From positions 298 to 17,683 of the forward strand of contig CAQCFX010000034.1 of NCBI GenBank assembly GCA_948766235.1: DNA of 17,386 nt. The letters are read 5' to 3'. The position numbers and the translations under genes are program-made. Within the stretch, counting starts at the first letter, position 1. Every line of letters begins with the position of its first letter. A model generated the notes under the pieces. It worked only from the letters and a program-made list of their open reading frames with translations. It was not told the origin of the DNA and made no database searches. This stretch comes from an uncultured Oscillospiraceae bacterium. GTDB lineage: Bacteria > Bacillota > Clostridia > Oscillospirales > Oscillospiraceae. Shown here piece after piece: positions 1 through 5,893 of the stretch.

Positions 1-435
1 CGCCGCCAGCGGCACAAAGGACAGCAGGATAAAGGGGATCAGCCCCAGCACCACCTGTACCACGGTGGAGCCGAAATCCCCCGCCACATTCCCGGCCATC
101 CCGCCCATGAAGGTGACGCCGTAGTAGAGGTTAAACGTGGCCCGGCACCCGCGCTCCACGCAGAACAGCACCGCCCCCAGCCCAAGGAGCACCCCCCCGG
201 CAATGCGGGCGGCGGTTTTCCAGGGCAGCAGATCCAGCACCAGGCCGATTGCCAGCCCCGCCGCGGCGGAAAACAGCAAAATATTCAGCAGCGCCAGGTC
301 AAAAAAGGGGGTGCTCCGGTCAAAAGCCCGGAGCAGCAGCTCATGATAGAGGACGGCGGCGGGGAAAAACAGCGTGGACAGCAGCGGCCCGCCCACGTTC
401 CGCCGGCCGGTGTATCCGGAATAGGACTGGTTCAT
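1..435 (-). CDS. N-terminal part of a multi-pass membrane protein, probably LTA synthase-like (MdoB/LtaS type)
   Basis: The gene runs off the left edge; 145 residues are visible, beginning MNQSYSGYTGRRNVGG. Hydrophobic stretches lie near residues 17-36, 47-70, 77-94 and 126-145, separated by short loops, which fits the bundle of transmembrane helices that precedes the extracellular sulfatase-like domain in lipoteichoic acid synthase relatives. The loop with FMGGMAGNVAGDF before the last visible helix resembles that family. The catalytic domain lies outside the window, so the reaction (glycerol-phosphate transfer to a glycolipid or glycan) is inferred only. The ATG at 435 follows AGGAAG with about 9 nt spacing. 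A clear sigma-A promoter at 560-588 and a leader hairpin at 509-540 precede it. It could be another polytopic membrane protein. Confidence 0.5.
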   Translation of the reverse strand, partial: MNQSYSGYTGRRNVGGPLLSTLFFPAAVLYHELLLRAFDRSTPFFDLALLNILLFSAAAGLAIGLVLDLLPWKTAARIAGGVLLGLGAVLFCVERGCRATFNLYYGVTFMGGMAGNVAGDFGSTVVQVVLGLIPFILLSFVPLAA

Positions 436-508
436 CAACGGTCACTTCCTATGGTGAATGCCTGCCGGGAGGGTGCCGGAGCCCGCCCGCGCATCAAGAG
501 TAGACGGC

Positions 509-540
509 GCATAAAAGGGCGGCAAGCCACCCTTTTATGC
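509..540 (-). terminator. Hairpin with CUUG tetraloop; leader attenuator or terminator
   Basis: On the minus strand an 11-bp stem (GCATAAAAGGG with its complement) is extended by GG/CC pairs and a G-U pair, and capped by CTTG, a known stable tetraloop. The core GGGTGG/CCGCCC is followed by TTTTAT, as in an intrinsic terminator. It lies only about 15 nt after the predicted start of the transcript from the promoter at 560-588. It may therefore terminate readthrough from the SpoIID gene, attenuate the membrane-protein mRNA, or protect its 5' end. Confidence 0.6.
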
Positions 541-559
541 CCCTGCCAAGGTGTCATTC

Positions 560-588
560 ATCATACCATAGGAGGGCGGGGATTGCAA
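560..588 (-). promoter_or_regulatory. Sigma-A promoter for the leftmost membrane protein
   Basis: On the minus strand TTGCAA (583-588) and TATGAT (560-565) are separated by 17 nt, with TGG before the -10 as an extended -10. The -35 hexamer sits in the loop of a perfect 8-bp inverted repeat (GGCGGGGA 575-582, TCCCCGCC 591-598). That repeat could be a weak terminator of the SpoIID gene or an operator. The whole promoter lies between the two minus-strand genes. Confidence 0.75.
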
Positions 589-632
589 CGTCCCCGCCGA
601 AATTTAAAAGATACTCAAGAAATTGTACGGTT

Positions 633-1673
633 TCATGCCCCGGTCTGGAGCTGCGCGCCGGTGTAATAGTGCTCCAGGATCTCCCGCCAGCCGCTGCCCG
701 CCTTGGCCATGGCGTTGGCGCCGTACTGGCTCATGCCCACCCCATGGCCGTAGCCCGTGACGGAAAAGGTGAACACCCCCTCCGCCTGCGTCACATCAAA
801 GCAGGCCGAGCGCAGGGAGAACAGCGACCGCGCCGCGCCCCCCGACAGCTGCGCGCCCCCCAGCTCCACCGTCTCCACCCGGCCCGACGCCGTGCGCTTG
901 ACATTTGTAAACCACCCCGCCGGCTCCCCGGACAAATCGCAGCCCAGCCCCGCCGTCTGCGCCAGCTTGCGCACCTCCTCCGCCGTGAGGGTGACGGTGG
1001 AGTGGTAGTTGGGCACCTCGTCCCCCTCGGGGCTGTCCACCGGCACCAGATAGGGCAGGGCCCGCCCCCAAACCTCCTCTGCGTCTGCCGTGGACCCCGC
1101 CGCCGACGAGAAAAACACCGCCTGGATGGGCGCGCCGTTGTAGGTGAGCACCTGGCCGTCCGTGTCCGCCACCGCCGCCGCGATTTTTGCGGAAAACGCC
1201 TGGGCGTCCCCCGCCCAGCGCTGGGCCGCGTCCTCCGGGGAGAGGTACGCCTGGCAGCAGGCCGAGTCCGCGCAGATGTCCGCCCCGTCCTCCTCATGGC
1301 TGCCCGCCCGCAGCTTCCACAGGCTGTATGTCCGCGCGCACACCGCCTGGGCCCGGAGGGCCTCCGGCTCGAAGGAGGCGGGCATCTCCGCCGCCACCAC
1401 GCTCCACAGGTAGTCCCCCATGGTCATCTCCGCCACCGTCCCGTCCCGCTGCAATACCCGCAGCGTCTGGCCGGCGTCCCATTCCCCCGGCGTGGGGGTG
1501 GGCTCCGCCACCGGCGTGGGGCTGGCCGGGAGCAGCAGGGGGGGCGCTTCCTCCGCTACCTCCCCCTCTCCCAGCGCCGCCAGGGGCAGCAGCAGCAGCG
1601 CCACACTCAAAATGAATCCCGTGGCAAAGGGGCGGCCCAGCGCCCCCCAGGTCTGTACGTTTCGCAAGTTCAT
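633..1673 (-). CDS. spoIID: SpoIID/LytB-domain protein, probable stage II sporulation protein D
   Basis: 346 residues, close to the usual SpoIID length. An N-terminal membrane anchor (about residues 17-35) is followed by a Pro/Thr linker (44-63) and the SpoIID domain. The active-site block EMPASFEPEALRAQAV is at 96-111, with E96 the expected catalytic glutamate. C134, C139 and C140 fall where clostridial SpoIID proteins carry zinc-binding cysteines. The C-terminal signature GYGHGVGMSQYGA is at 307-319. The family cleaves glycan strands lacking stem peptides, which drives forespore engulfment together with SpoIIP/SpoIIM; those partners are not in this window. The ATG lacks a well-spaced Shine-Dalgarno (GAGG only 2 nt upstream), so initiation may be weak. 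A LytB-like non-sporulation amidase enhancer is the main alternative. Confidence 0.85.
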   Translation of the reverse strand: MNLRNVQTWGALGRPFATGFILSVALLLLPLAALGEGEVAEEAPPLLLPASPTPVAEPTPTPGEWDAGQTLRVLQRDGTVAEMTMGDYLWSVVAAEMPASFEPEALRAQAVCARTYSLWKLRAGSHEEDGADICADSACCQAYLSPEDAAQRWAGDAQAFSAKIAAAVADTDGQVLTYNGAPIQAVFFSSAAGSTADAEEVWGRALPYLVPVDSPEGDEVPNYHSTVTLTAEEVRKLAQTAGLGCDLSGEPAGWFTNVKRTASGRVETVELGGAQLSGGAARSLFSLRSACFDVTQAEGVFTFSVTGYGHGVGMSQYGANAMAKAGSGWREILEHYYTGAQLQTGA

Positions 1674-1749
1674 CGCCTCAATTATTCAAAATTCGAGCAG
1701 GCATCCGGCGAACCCCTGATTTATCAAGGCCCGTCCCAAAAAATTTGCA

Positions 1750-1778
1750 TTGACTGCGCGTCCAAATTGCGTTATAAT
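1750..1778 (+). promoter_or_regulatory. Consensus sigma-A promoter of citrate synthase
   Basis: TTGACT (1750-1755) and TATAAT (1773-1778) are separated by exactly 17 nt. The start of transcription should fall near 1785, giving a 5' leader of about 50 nt with AAGGAGG at 1819-1825. The near-perfect elements predict strong constitutive expression. No clear divergent promoter for the SpoIID gene was seen in the same 161-nt gap. Confidence 0.9.
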
Positions 1779-1834
1779 GGTATTTGACACTTTAAAAGGC
1801 TGACACACCCACACGCGGAAGGAGGCGCTTCACC

Positions 1835-3247
1835 ATGGGTCCTACCATTTATGAAACCTTAGTCGAAGCCCAGCGCAAGGCCGTTGAGCAGTACAACTCC
1901 TCAGTGGACTTCATTCAAGGGATATGCGGCGAGTTTGAGCGATATACCCAAATCTCCCCCAAGTATTACGAGAAGTACGACGTCAAGCGGGGCCTTCGCA
2001 ACCACGACGGCACCGGCGTCATGGCCGGCGTCACCCTTATCGGCAACGTCCGGGGCTACGTCATGCAGGACGGGGAAAAGGTCCCCGCCCCCGGCCAGCT
2101 GTTCTACCGGGGCATCGACGTGGAGGAGCTGATTCAGGGCTTCACCGCCGAGGGCCGCTTCGGCTTTGAGGAGACGGCCTACTTACTCATGTTCGGCGGC
2201 CTGCCCACCGCCCAGGAGCTGGAGCAGTTCCGGGACATCCTGGCCTATTACCGTGAGCTGCCCCCCAACTTCACCGAGGACATGATTCTCAAGGCCCCCA
2301 GCCATGACGTGATGAATAAGCTGGCCCGCTCGGTGCTGGCCCTGTATTCCTATGACCCGGACCCGGACAACAACACCCTCCCCGTGGAGATGCTCCAGGC
2401 CCTGCGCCTCATCGCCCGCTTCCCCGTCATTGTGGCCCACGCCTTCGCCGCCAAGCGGCACTATTTCGACCGGGAGTCCCTCTATCTCCACCGGCCCCAG
2501 CCCGAGCTGTCCGTGGCGGAAAACTTCCTCTACTCCGTGCGCCACGACACCCAGTTCACCCAGGAGGAGGCCCGCCTGCTGGACCTGTGCCTGGTGCTGC
2601 ACATGGAGCACGGCGGCGGCAACAACTCCGCCTTTGCCTGCCGGGTGCTCTCCTCCTCCGGCACGGACATCTACTCCGCCATCGCTGCAGCGGTGGGCTC
2701 GCTGAAGGGCCCCAGGCACGGCGGCGCCAATATGCGGGTGATGACCATGTTCGACGAGATTAAGGCCAACGTGAAGGACTGGTCGGACGATGACGAGCTG
2801 TCCGCCTACCTCACCAAGATTTTGAAGAAGGAGGCGGGGGACGGCTCCGGCCTCATTTACGGCATGGGCCACGCCATCTACACCGTCTCCGACCCCCGCG
2901 CCGTCATCCTCAAGCGCTTTGCCAAGAAAATGGCGGCGGACAAGGGAATTCTGGACGAGTTCGAGCTGTTTGAGGCGGTGGAGCGCCTCACCCCGGACCT
3001 GTTCCACGCTGTCACCGGCCAGGACAAGGCCATGTGCGCCAACGTGGATATGTACTCCGGTCTGGTCTATCAGATGATGGGCATTCCCCCCGAGCTGTAC
3101 ACCCCTCTGTTCGCCATCGCCCGCATTGTGGGCTGGTGCGCCCACCGGGTAGAGGAGGTCTACAACCCCTACGGCCGAATCATCCGCCCGGCCTACAAGG
3201 CGGTGTCCCCCAAGCGCTCCTTCACTCCCCTGGCGCAGAGGGGCTGA
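1835..3247 (+). CDS. gltA: Citrate synthase (citrate/2-methylcitrate synthase family)
   Basis: 470 residues. Condenses acetyl-CoA with oxaloacetate to citrate in the cytoplasm; in anaerobic Clostridia this feeds 2-oxoglutarate and glutamate synthesis. The catalytic triad expected from E. coli (H264, H305, D362) is recognisable: H295 in GPRHGGAN, H346 in GMGHAIYTVSDPRA and D405 in NVDMYSGL. The HMEHGGGNNS segment (256-265) matches the oxaloacetate-binding region, and FYRGIDVEELI (90-100) matches the N-terminal family signature. An N-terminal stretch of about 60 residues precedes the core. AAGGAGG lies 9 nt before the ATG. It is monocistronic, with its own promoter and terminator; no aconitase or isocitrate dehydrogenase gene is nearby. 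2-Methylcitrate synthase activity cannot be excluded from sequence alone. Confidence 0.93.
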   Translation: MGPTIYETLVEAQRKAVEQYNSSVDFIQGICGEFERYTQISPKYYEKYDVKRGLRNHDGTGVMAGVTLIGNVRGYVMQDGEKVPAPGQLFYRGIDVEELIQGFTAEGRFGFEETAYLLMFGGLPTAQELEQFRDILAYYRELPPNFTEDMILKAPSHDVMNKLARSVLALYSYDPDPDNNTLPVEMLQALRLIARFPVIVAHAFAAKRHYFDRESLYLHRPQPELSVAENFLYSVRHDTQFTQEEARLLDLCLVLHMEHGGGNNSAFACRVLSSSGTDIYSAIAAAVGSLKGPRHGGANMRVMTMFDEIKANVKDWSDDDELSAYLTKILKKEAGDGSGLIYGMGHAIYTVSDPRAVILKRFAKKMAADKGILDEFELFEAVERLTPDLFHAVTGQDKAMCANVDMYSGLVYQMMGIPPELYTPLFAIARIVGWCAHRVEEVYNPYGRIIRPAYKAVSPKRSFTPLAQRG

Positions 3248-3249
3248 GC

Positions 3250-3290
3250 AAAGCCCCGCCCGGCTTGGTCCGGGCGGGGCTTTTTTCGTT
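3250..3290 (+). terminator. Intrinsic terminator of citrate synthase
   Basis: A perfect 13-bp stem (3251-3263 with 3270-3282, core GCCCCGCCCGG) with a CTTGGT loop is followed by a run of T residues to 3286. It starts 3 nt after the stop codon. A new promoter begins 7 nt after the T-run. Confidence 0.93.
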
Positions 3291-3296
3291 TTTCCC

Positions 3297-3325
3297 TTGC
3301 ATTATCGGGTGAGTTCTGTTATAAT
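3297..3325 (+). promoter_or_regulatory. Sigma-A promoter of the structured intergenic RNA
   Basis: TTGCAT (3297-3302) and TATAAT (3320-3325) are 17 nt apart, with TGT before the -10. Transcription should begin near 3332. No reading frame with a ribosome site follows for about 350 nt, so the promoter serves a non-coding transcript, a long leader, or both. Confidence 0.85.
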
Positions 3326-3330
3326 CGACA

Positions 3331-3564
3331 CAGAAAGCAAAAATGCGGCAGCTCACGGGTGCGCGAACACCCGTGAGCCTGCACAGGTGCTCGAACCACC
3401 TACACAGCGGCCATCGGCCGCACCGCAGAAATATTATACGACATTCTCTCCCTTTTCGCAAGGGGGTAGCTTCTGCCGTTTTAATTTTCTGCATTCGTGT
3501 GCTCGGGGGGCGTATGCCCTTCGCGCTGTGTGGGGACCATTACCTGCACAGCGTTTTTGTTTTT
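3331..3564 (+). ncRNA. Candidate structured non-coding RNA or leader ending in a terminator
   Basis: Starting at the predicted transcript start, CAGAAA (3331-3336) and CGGCAG (3346-3351) can pair with TTTCTG (3486-3491) and CTGCCG (3473-3478), enclosing a multi-branched region. Inside are a 10-bp hairpin (3352-3361/3368-3377), a 5-bp stem with a 7-nt T-loop-like CTCGAAC loop (3385-3401), GCGGCC/GGCCGC with loop ATC (3407-3421), and CCCTT/AAGGG (3450-3464). CGCTGTG (3524-3530) then pairs with CACAGCG (3547-3553), followed by TTTTTGTTTTT (3554-3564), an intrinsic terminator. I cannot assign it to a known family: it lacks the SRP and tmRNA signatures, and the branched fold does not look like the single long 6S hairpin. 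It may be a trans-acting RNA, or a riboswitch-like leader for the gene at 3683. Confidence 0.6.
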
Positions 3565-3591
3565 CTCCCAGTCTTTCAGGGGCGCGGTTCT

Positions 3592-3641
3592 CACAGCGGC
3601 CGTGTCCTGTCCGGGGGGCGCAAGCCCCCTGGGCGGCTGTG
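3592..3641 (+). promoter_or_regulatory. Large hairpin in the leader of the small membrane protein
   Basis: CACAGC (3592-3597) pairs with GCTGTG (3636-3641), enclosing GGGGGC/GCCCCC (3614-3619/3624-3629) with a GCAA tetraloop. It lies between the terminator at 3524-3564 and the ribosome site of the gene at 3683. CACAGCG occurs four times from 3403 to 3661 (3403, 3547, 3592, 3655), so several copies could compete for CGCTGTG at 3524-3530. Confidence 0.5.
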
Positions 3642-3682
3642 GTGAAAACACAGGCACAGCGAATGCAGAGAGGGGGGATAAT

Positions 3683-4120
3683 ATGATAAGTCCCATGCGA
3701 AAGGTCATTTACATCGACAGCGAACTCGTTATGCCCATCCTAATTGCGCTTTTTGTCGGCTTCTGGATTTGGTACGTTGTTTCCGGCATACTCTTTAAGC
3801 GAAAGTGCAAGCGGGAGATTGCCCGTGCCGCCCAGATAGAGATCGCCCCCGGCATCACCCTTGGGGAAGGGGTTATGGCCTGTTTCGGCCCGGATTCCAC
3901 CTGGAACTACCGGTCCGGCGAGGTGGGCATCCTCGCCTACGGCAGGGAGAAATACCCCTATGCCTGCTTTTCCGTTGAGCTGGCCACGGGGGAGTTCGAC
4001 GTCCCCGTCTTCTGTCCGGCCCAGGGCGTCATTGAGTATTCCGAGGAGATCCGGCGCAACGCCCTGCTCAACGCCCTCTCCCAGGCGGTGAGGCAGCAGC
4101 GGGGAGACATTCCATGGTAA
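3683..4120 (+). CDS. Small membrane-anchored protein of unknown function
   Basis: 145 residues, not recognised. One hydrophobic segment (about residues 17-38, MPILIALFVGFWIWYVVSGI) is followed by a basic stretch (KRKCKRE, 39-45), predicting a cytoplasmic C-terminal domain of about 100 residues by the positive-inside rule. That domain has alternating hydrophobic strands (GITLGEGVMACFG, EVGILAYGRE, PYACFSVEL, FDVPVFCPAQG) and ends in an amphipathic helix (120-139). The ATG at 3683 follows a GAGAGGGGGG stretch with about 5 nt spacing. The frame stays open to 3497, but upstream codons run through the RNA terminator and are unlikely to be translated. It is convergent with the response regulator gene and shares a bidirectional terminator. 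Expression may depend on readthrough of the terminator at 3524-3564. Confidence 0.7.
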   Translation: MISPMRKVIYIDSELVMPILIALFVGFWIWYVVSGILFKRKCKREIARAAQIEIAPGITLGEGVMACFGPDSTWNYRSGEVGILAYGREKYPYACFSVELATGEFDVPVFCPAQGVIEYSEEIRRNALLNALSQAVRQQRGDIPW

Positions 4121-4153
4121 AAAGCGGCGGCTCGTACAGCGCCGCCGTTTTTT
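4119..4153. terminator. Bidirectional intrinsic terminator
   Basis: CGGCGGC (4125-4131) pairs with GCCGCCG (4141-4147). The stem is flanked by five A residues on the left and six T residues on the right, so it can end transcripts from both converging genes. The TAA of the minus-strand regulator overlaps the T-run. Confidence 0.88.
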
Positions 4154-4829
4154 ATGCCTTCTCCCCGTCCTCCAGGCGGTAGCCCACCTTGCGCAGGTTT
4201 ACAACTGTCGTCCGGGCGTCCAGATAGAACAGCTTCTTCCGCAAAAAAGAGACGTAGGCCTCCACATTGTTGTCCTCCGCCGGCTCTCCGCCCCACAGCC
4301 GCTCCAAAATCATCCCCTTGGAGCACACCGTCCCCGCCCGCTCCATCAGCAGCCGCAGCAGCTCGAACTCCTTGGGGGAGAGCTGCACCGAGCGCTCCCC
4401 CCGGATGAGGGTGTGGGCCGCGGCGTCCAGGCGCACGTCGGCGAAGGCCAGCTCCTGGCCGGGGCTCTCCCCCTGCCGCCGGGTGAGGGCCCGCACCCGG
4501 GCCAGCAGCTCCTCCGGGGCGAAGGGCTTGGTCATATAGTCGTCCGCGCCGCAGTCCAGCCCGGCCACCTTGTCCGCCACCTGGGTGCGCGCCGTCAGCA
4601 TCAGGATGGGCACGGCGCTGCCCTCCTCTCGCAGCGTCCGGCACACCCCGAACCCGTCCAGCCCGGGCAGCATCACGTCCAGCACCAAAAGGCCGTACCC
4701 GCCGCCCCGCGCCAGCTCCAGCCCCTGGGGGCCGTCCGCCGCCGCGTCCGTCTCATAGCCCCCGTCCCGCAGCAGCTGCGTCAGCGTCTCCGCCAGCCGG
4801 GGCTCGTCCTCTACCACCAGGATGCGCAA
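4152..4829 (-). CDS. OmpR/PhoB-family response regulator without adjacent kinase
   Basis: 225 residues. The receiver domain (1-112) has the acidic pocket E7/D8, phospho-acceptor D51 in LLVLDVMLPG, T79 and K101 in YMTKPF. A winged-helix DNA-binding domain (about 125-221) follows, with VEAYVSFLRKKL as recognition helix and VVNLRKVGYRLE as the wing. It should bind promoter DNA as a phosphorylation-driven dimer. The only usable start is a TTG at 4829, preceded by GGGAGG with 8 nt spacing. It lies 19 nt after birA and is the last gene of the run that begins with another regulator and kinase. That kinase, at 7241-8662, is the nearest possible partner, but partnership is only inferred. Confidence 0.9.
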   Translation of the reverse strand: MRILVVEDEPRLAETLTQLLRDGGYETDAAADGPQGLELARGGGYGLLVLDVMLPGLDGFGVCRTLREEGSAVPILMLTARTQVADKVAGLDCGADDYMTKPFAPEELLARVRALTRRQGESPGQELAFADVRLDAAAHTLIRGERSVQLSPKEFELLRLLMERAGTVCSKGMILERLWGGEPAEDNNVEAYVSFLRKKLFYLDARTTVVNLRKVGYRLEDGEKA

Positions 4830-4848
4830 GTGCCGTCCCTCCCGTTTG

Positions 4849-5826
4849 TCAAAGCATTTTCACCGTGCCGGAGGACACGGTGTGCTCCCTGCCGTCCTCC
4901 CCCGTCACCCGCAGCGCGAAGCTGCCGTCGATTCCCTGGGCCGTGCCGGTGCGCACACCCTCCTCTGTCTCGAAGGACACCCGCCGCCCCACGGTGAGGC
5001 AGTGGGCCCGGTAGCGCTCCAGATAGTCCGCTCGCCCCTGGGGGAAGGCCCGGTTCATCTCCTCCAGGGCCCGCAGCAGGCACACCGCCAGGTGGTTGCG
5101 CTCCACGGGATACCCCTCCATCGCCAGGGAGGTGGCGATGCCCTCCAGCCCCTGGGCCTGGAAGGTCTGGGCGGTCTGGTTCATGTTGACCCCCATGCCC
5201 GCCACCACGTAGTCCGGCTCGCCGCTCTCCCCCAGGAAGGATACCTCGGTGAGAATGCCGCACAGCTTTTTCCCGTGCAGGTACAAATCGTTCAGCCACT
5301 TGATTTCCACCGGCGCGCCGCTGGCCCGTTCCACCGCCTCCCGCGCCGCCACCCCCACCCAGCCCGTCAGGGTGAGCAGGTCCTGCAGCCTGGTGGAACC
5401 GGGCCGCAGCAGCACGGACAGGTACAGCCCGTCCCCCCTGGGGGACTGGAAGGAGCGGCCATGGGTGCCCCGCCCGGCGCTCTGCTCCTCCGCCAGCAGG
5501 GCGGTGCCCGTGGGCGCGCCGGCGGCGGCCATGGCCTTCAGCCGGGTGTTGGTGGAGTCCACCAGCGGCTCCACCAGCACCTTTCCGGCAAACAGGCTGT
5601 CCCGGCCCAGCTGGGCGGAGATATAGGGGCCGGACAGGGCGGGGGGCGGCCCCGATAAGAAGTACCCCTTCCGGGTGGACGATTCAATGGGCCAGCCCTC
5701 CCGGCGCAGCGCGTCGATTTCCTTCCACACCGCCGCACGGGTCACCCCCAGCTTCCGGCTCATCTCCTCGCCCGAGACGTGCCCTTCCGCCCCGGCCAGC
5801 AGCGCCGCCACCTGTTCCCGATTCAT
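4849..5826 (-). CDS. birA: Bifunctional biotin-protein ligase / biotin operon repressor
   Basis: 325 residues. Activates biotin with ATP to biotinyl-AMP and attaches it to the biotin carrier protein of carboxylases. The N-terminal winged helix (about 1-60, SRKLGVTRAAVWKEIDALR as the DNA-binding part) marks the bifunctional, repressor-type enzyme. In the catalytic domain the adenylate-binding loop is GRGTHGRSF (118-126), with KWLNDLYL (176-183) and GMGVNMN (210-216) following. A C-terminal SH3-like domain covers about 275-325. The Arg-Arg of the usual GRGRRGR loop is Thr-His here, as often seen in Firmicutes. No biotin synthesis gene or palindromic BirA operator was seen nearby. The ATG at 5826 follows AAGGGG at about 10 nt. 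Confidence 0.93.
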   Translation of the reverse strand: MNREQVAALLAGAEGHVSGEEMSRKLGVTRAAVWKEIDALRREGWPIESSTRKGYFLSGPPPALSGPYISAQLGRDSLFAGKVLVEPLVDSTNTRLKAMAAAGAPTGTALLAEEQSAGRGTHGRSFQSPRGDGLYLSVLLRPGSTRLQDLLTLTGWVGVAAREAVERASGAPVEIKWLNDLYLHGKKLCGILTEVSFLGESGEPDYVVAGMGVNMNQTAQTFQAQGLEGIATSLAMEGYPVERNHLAVCLLRALEEMNRAFPQGRADYLERYRAHCLTVGRRVSFETEEGVRTGTAQGIDGSFALRVTGEDGREHTVSSGTVKML

Positions 5827-5850
5827 GCTCCACGCGCCCCTTTCTTGTCC

Positions 5851-5888
5851 GCGAGGGCGGCTCCCATTGGGTTGGGGGCCGCCCTCGC
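5851..5888 (-). terminator. Strong intercistronic hairpin without a T-run
   Basis: GCGAGGGCGGC (5851-5861) is perfectly complementary to 5878-5888, and the stem extends inward to about 15 bp with one G-U pair. It fills the gap between htrA and birA. No T-tract follows on either strand, so it is more likely an mRNA-stability or processing element than a full terminator; it may set birA expression below that of htrA. Confidence 0.55.
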
Positions 5889-5893
5889 GCCGG

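Noticed and set aside
537..1787. Long plus-strand open frame over the SpoIID gene
   Set aside because: Arg/Pro/His-rich shadow of a GC-rich gene; the minus frame has clear SpoIID motifs. The same holds for the long plus frames at 5675-7186, 9454-11226, 12142-13434 and 15942-17315.
3385..3421. T-arm-like hairpin as part of a tRNA gene
   Set aside because: No matching acceptor strand, D-arm or anticodon arm at the required distances.
3331..3564. Structured RNA as 6S, SRP RNA or tmRNA
   Set aside because: No GGAAG/GNRA SRP core, no tRNA-like ends or tag frame, and a multi-branched fold rather than the single long 6S hairpin. 6S cannot be fully excluded without a covariance search.
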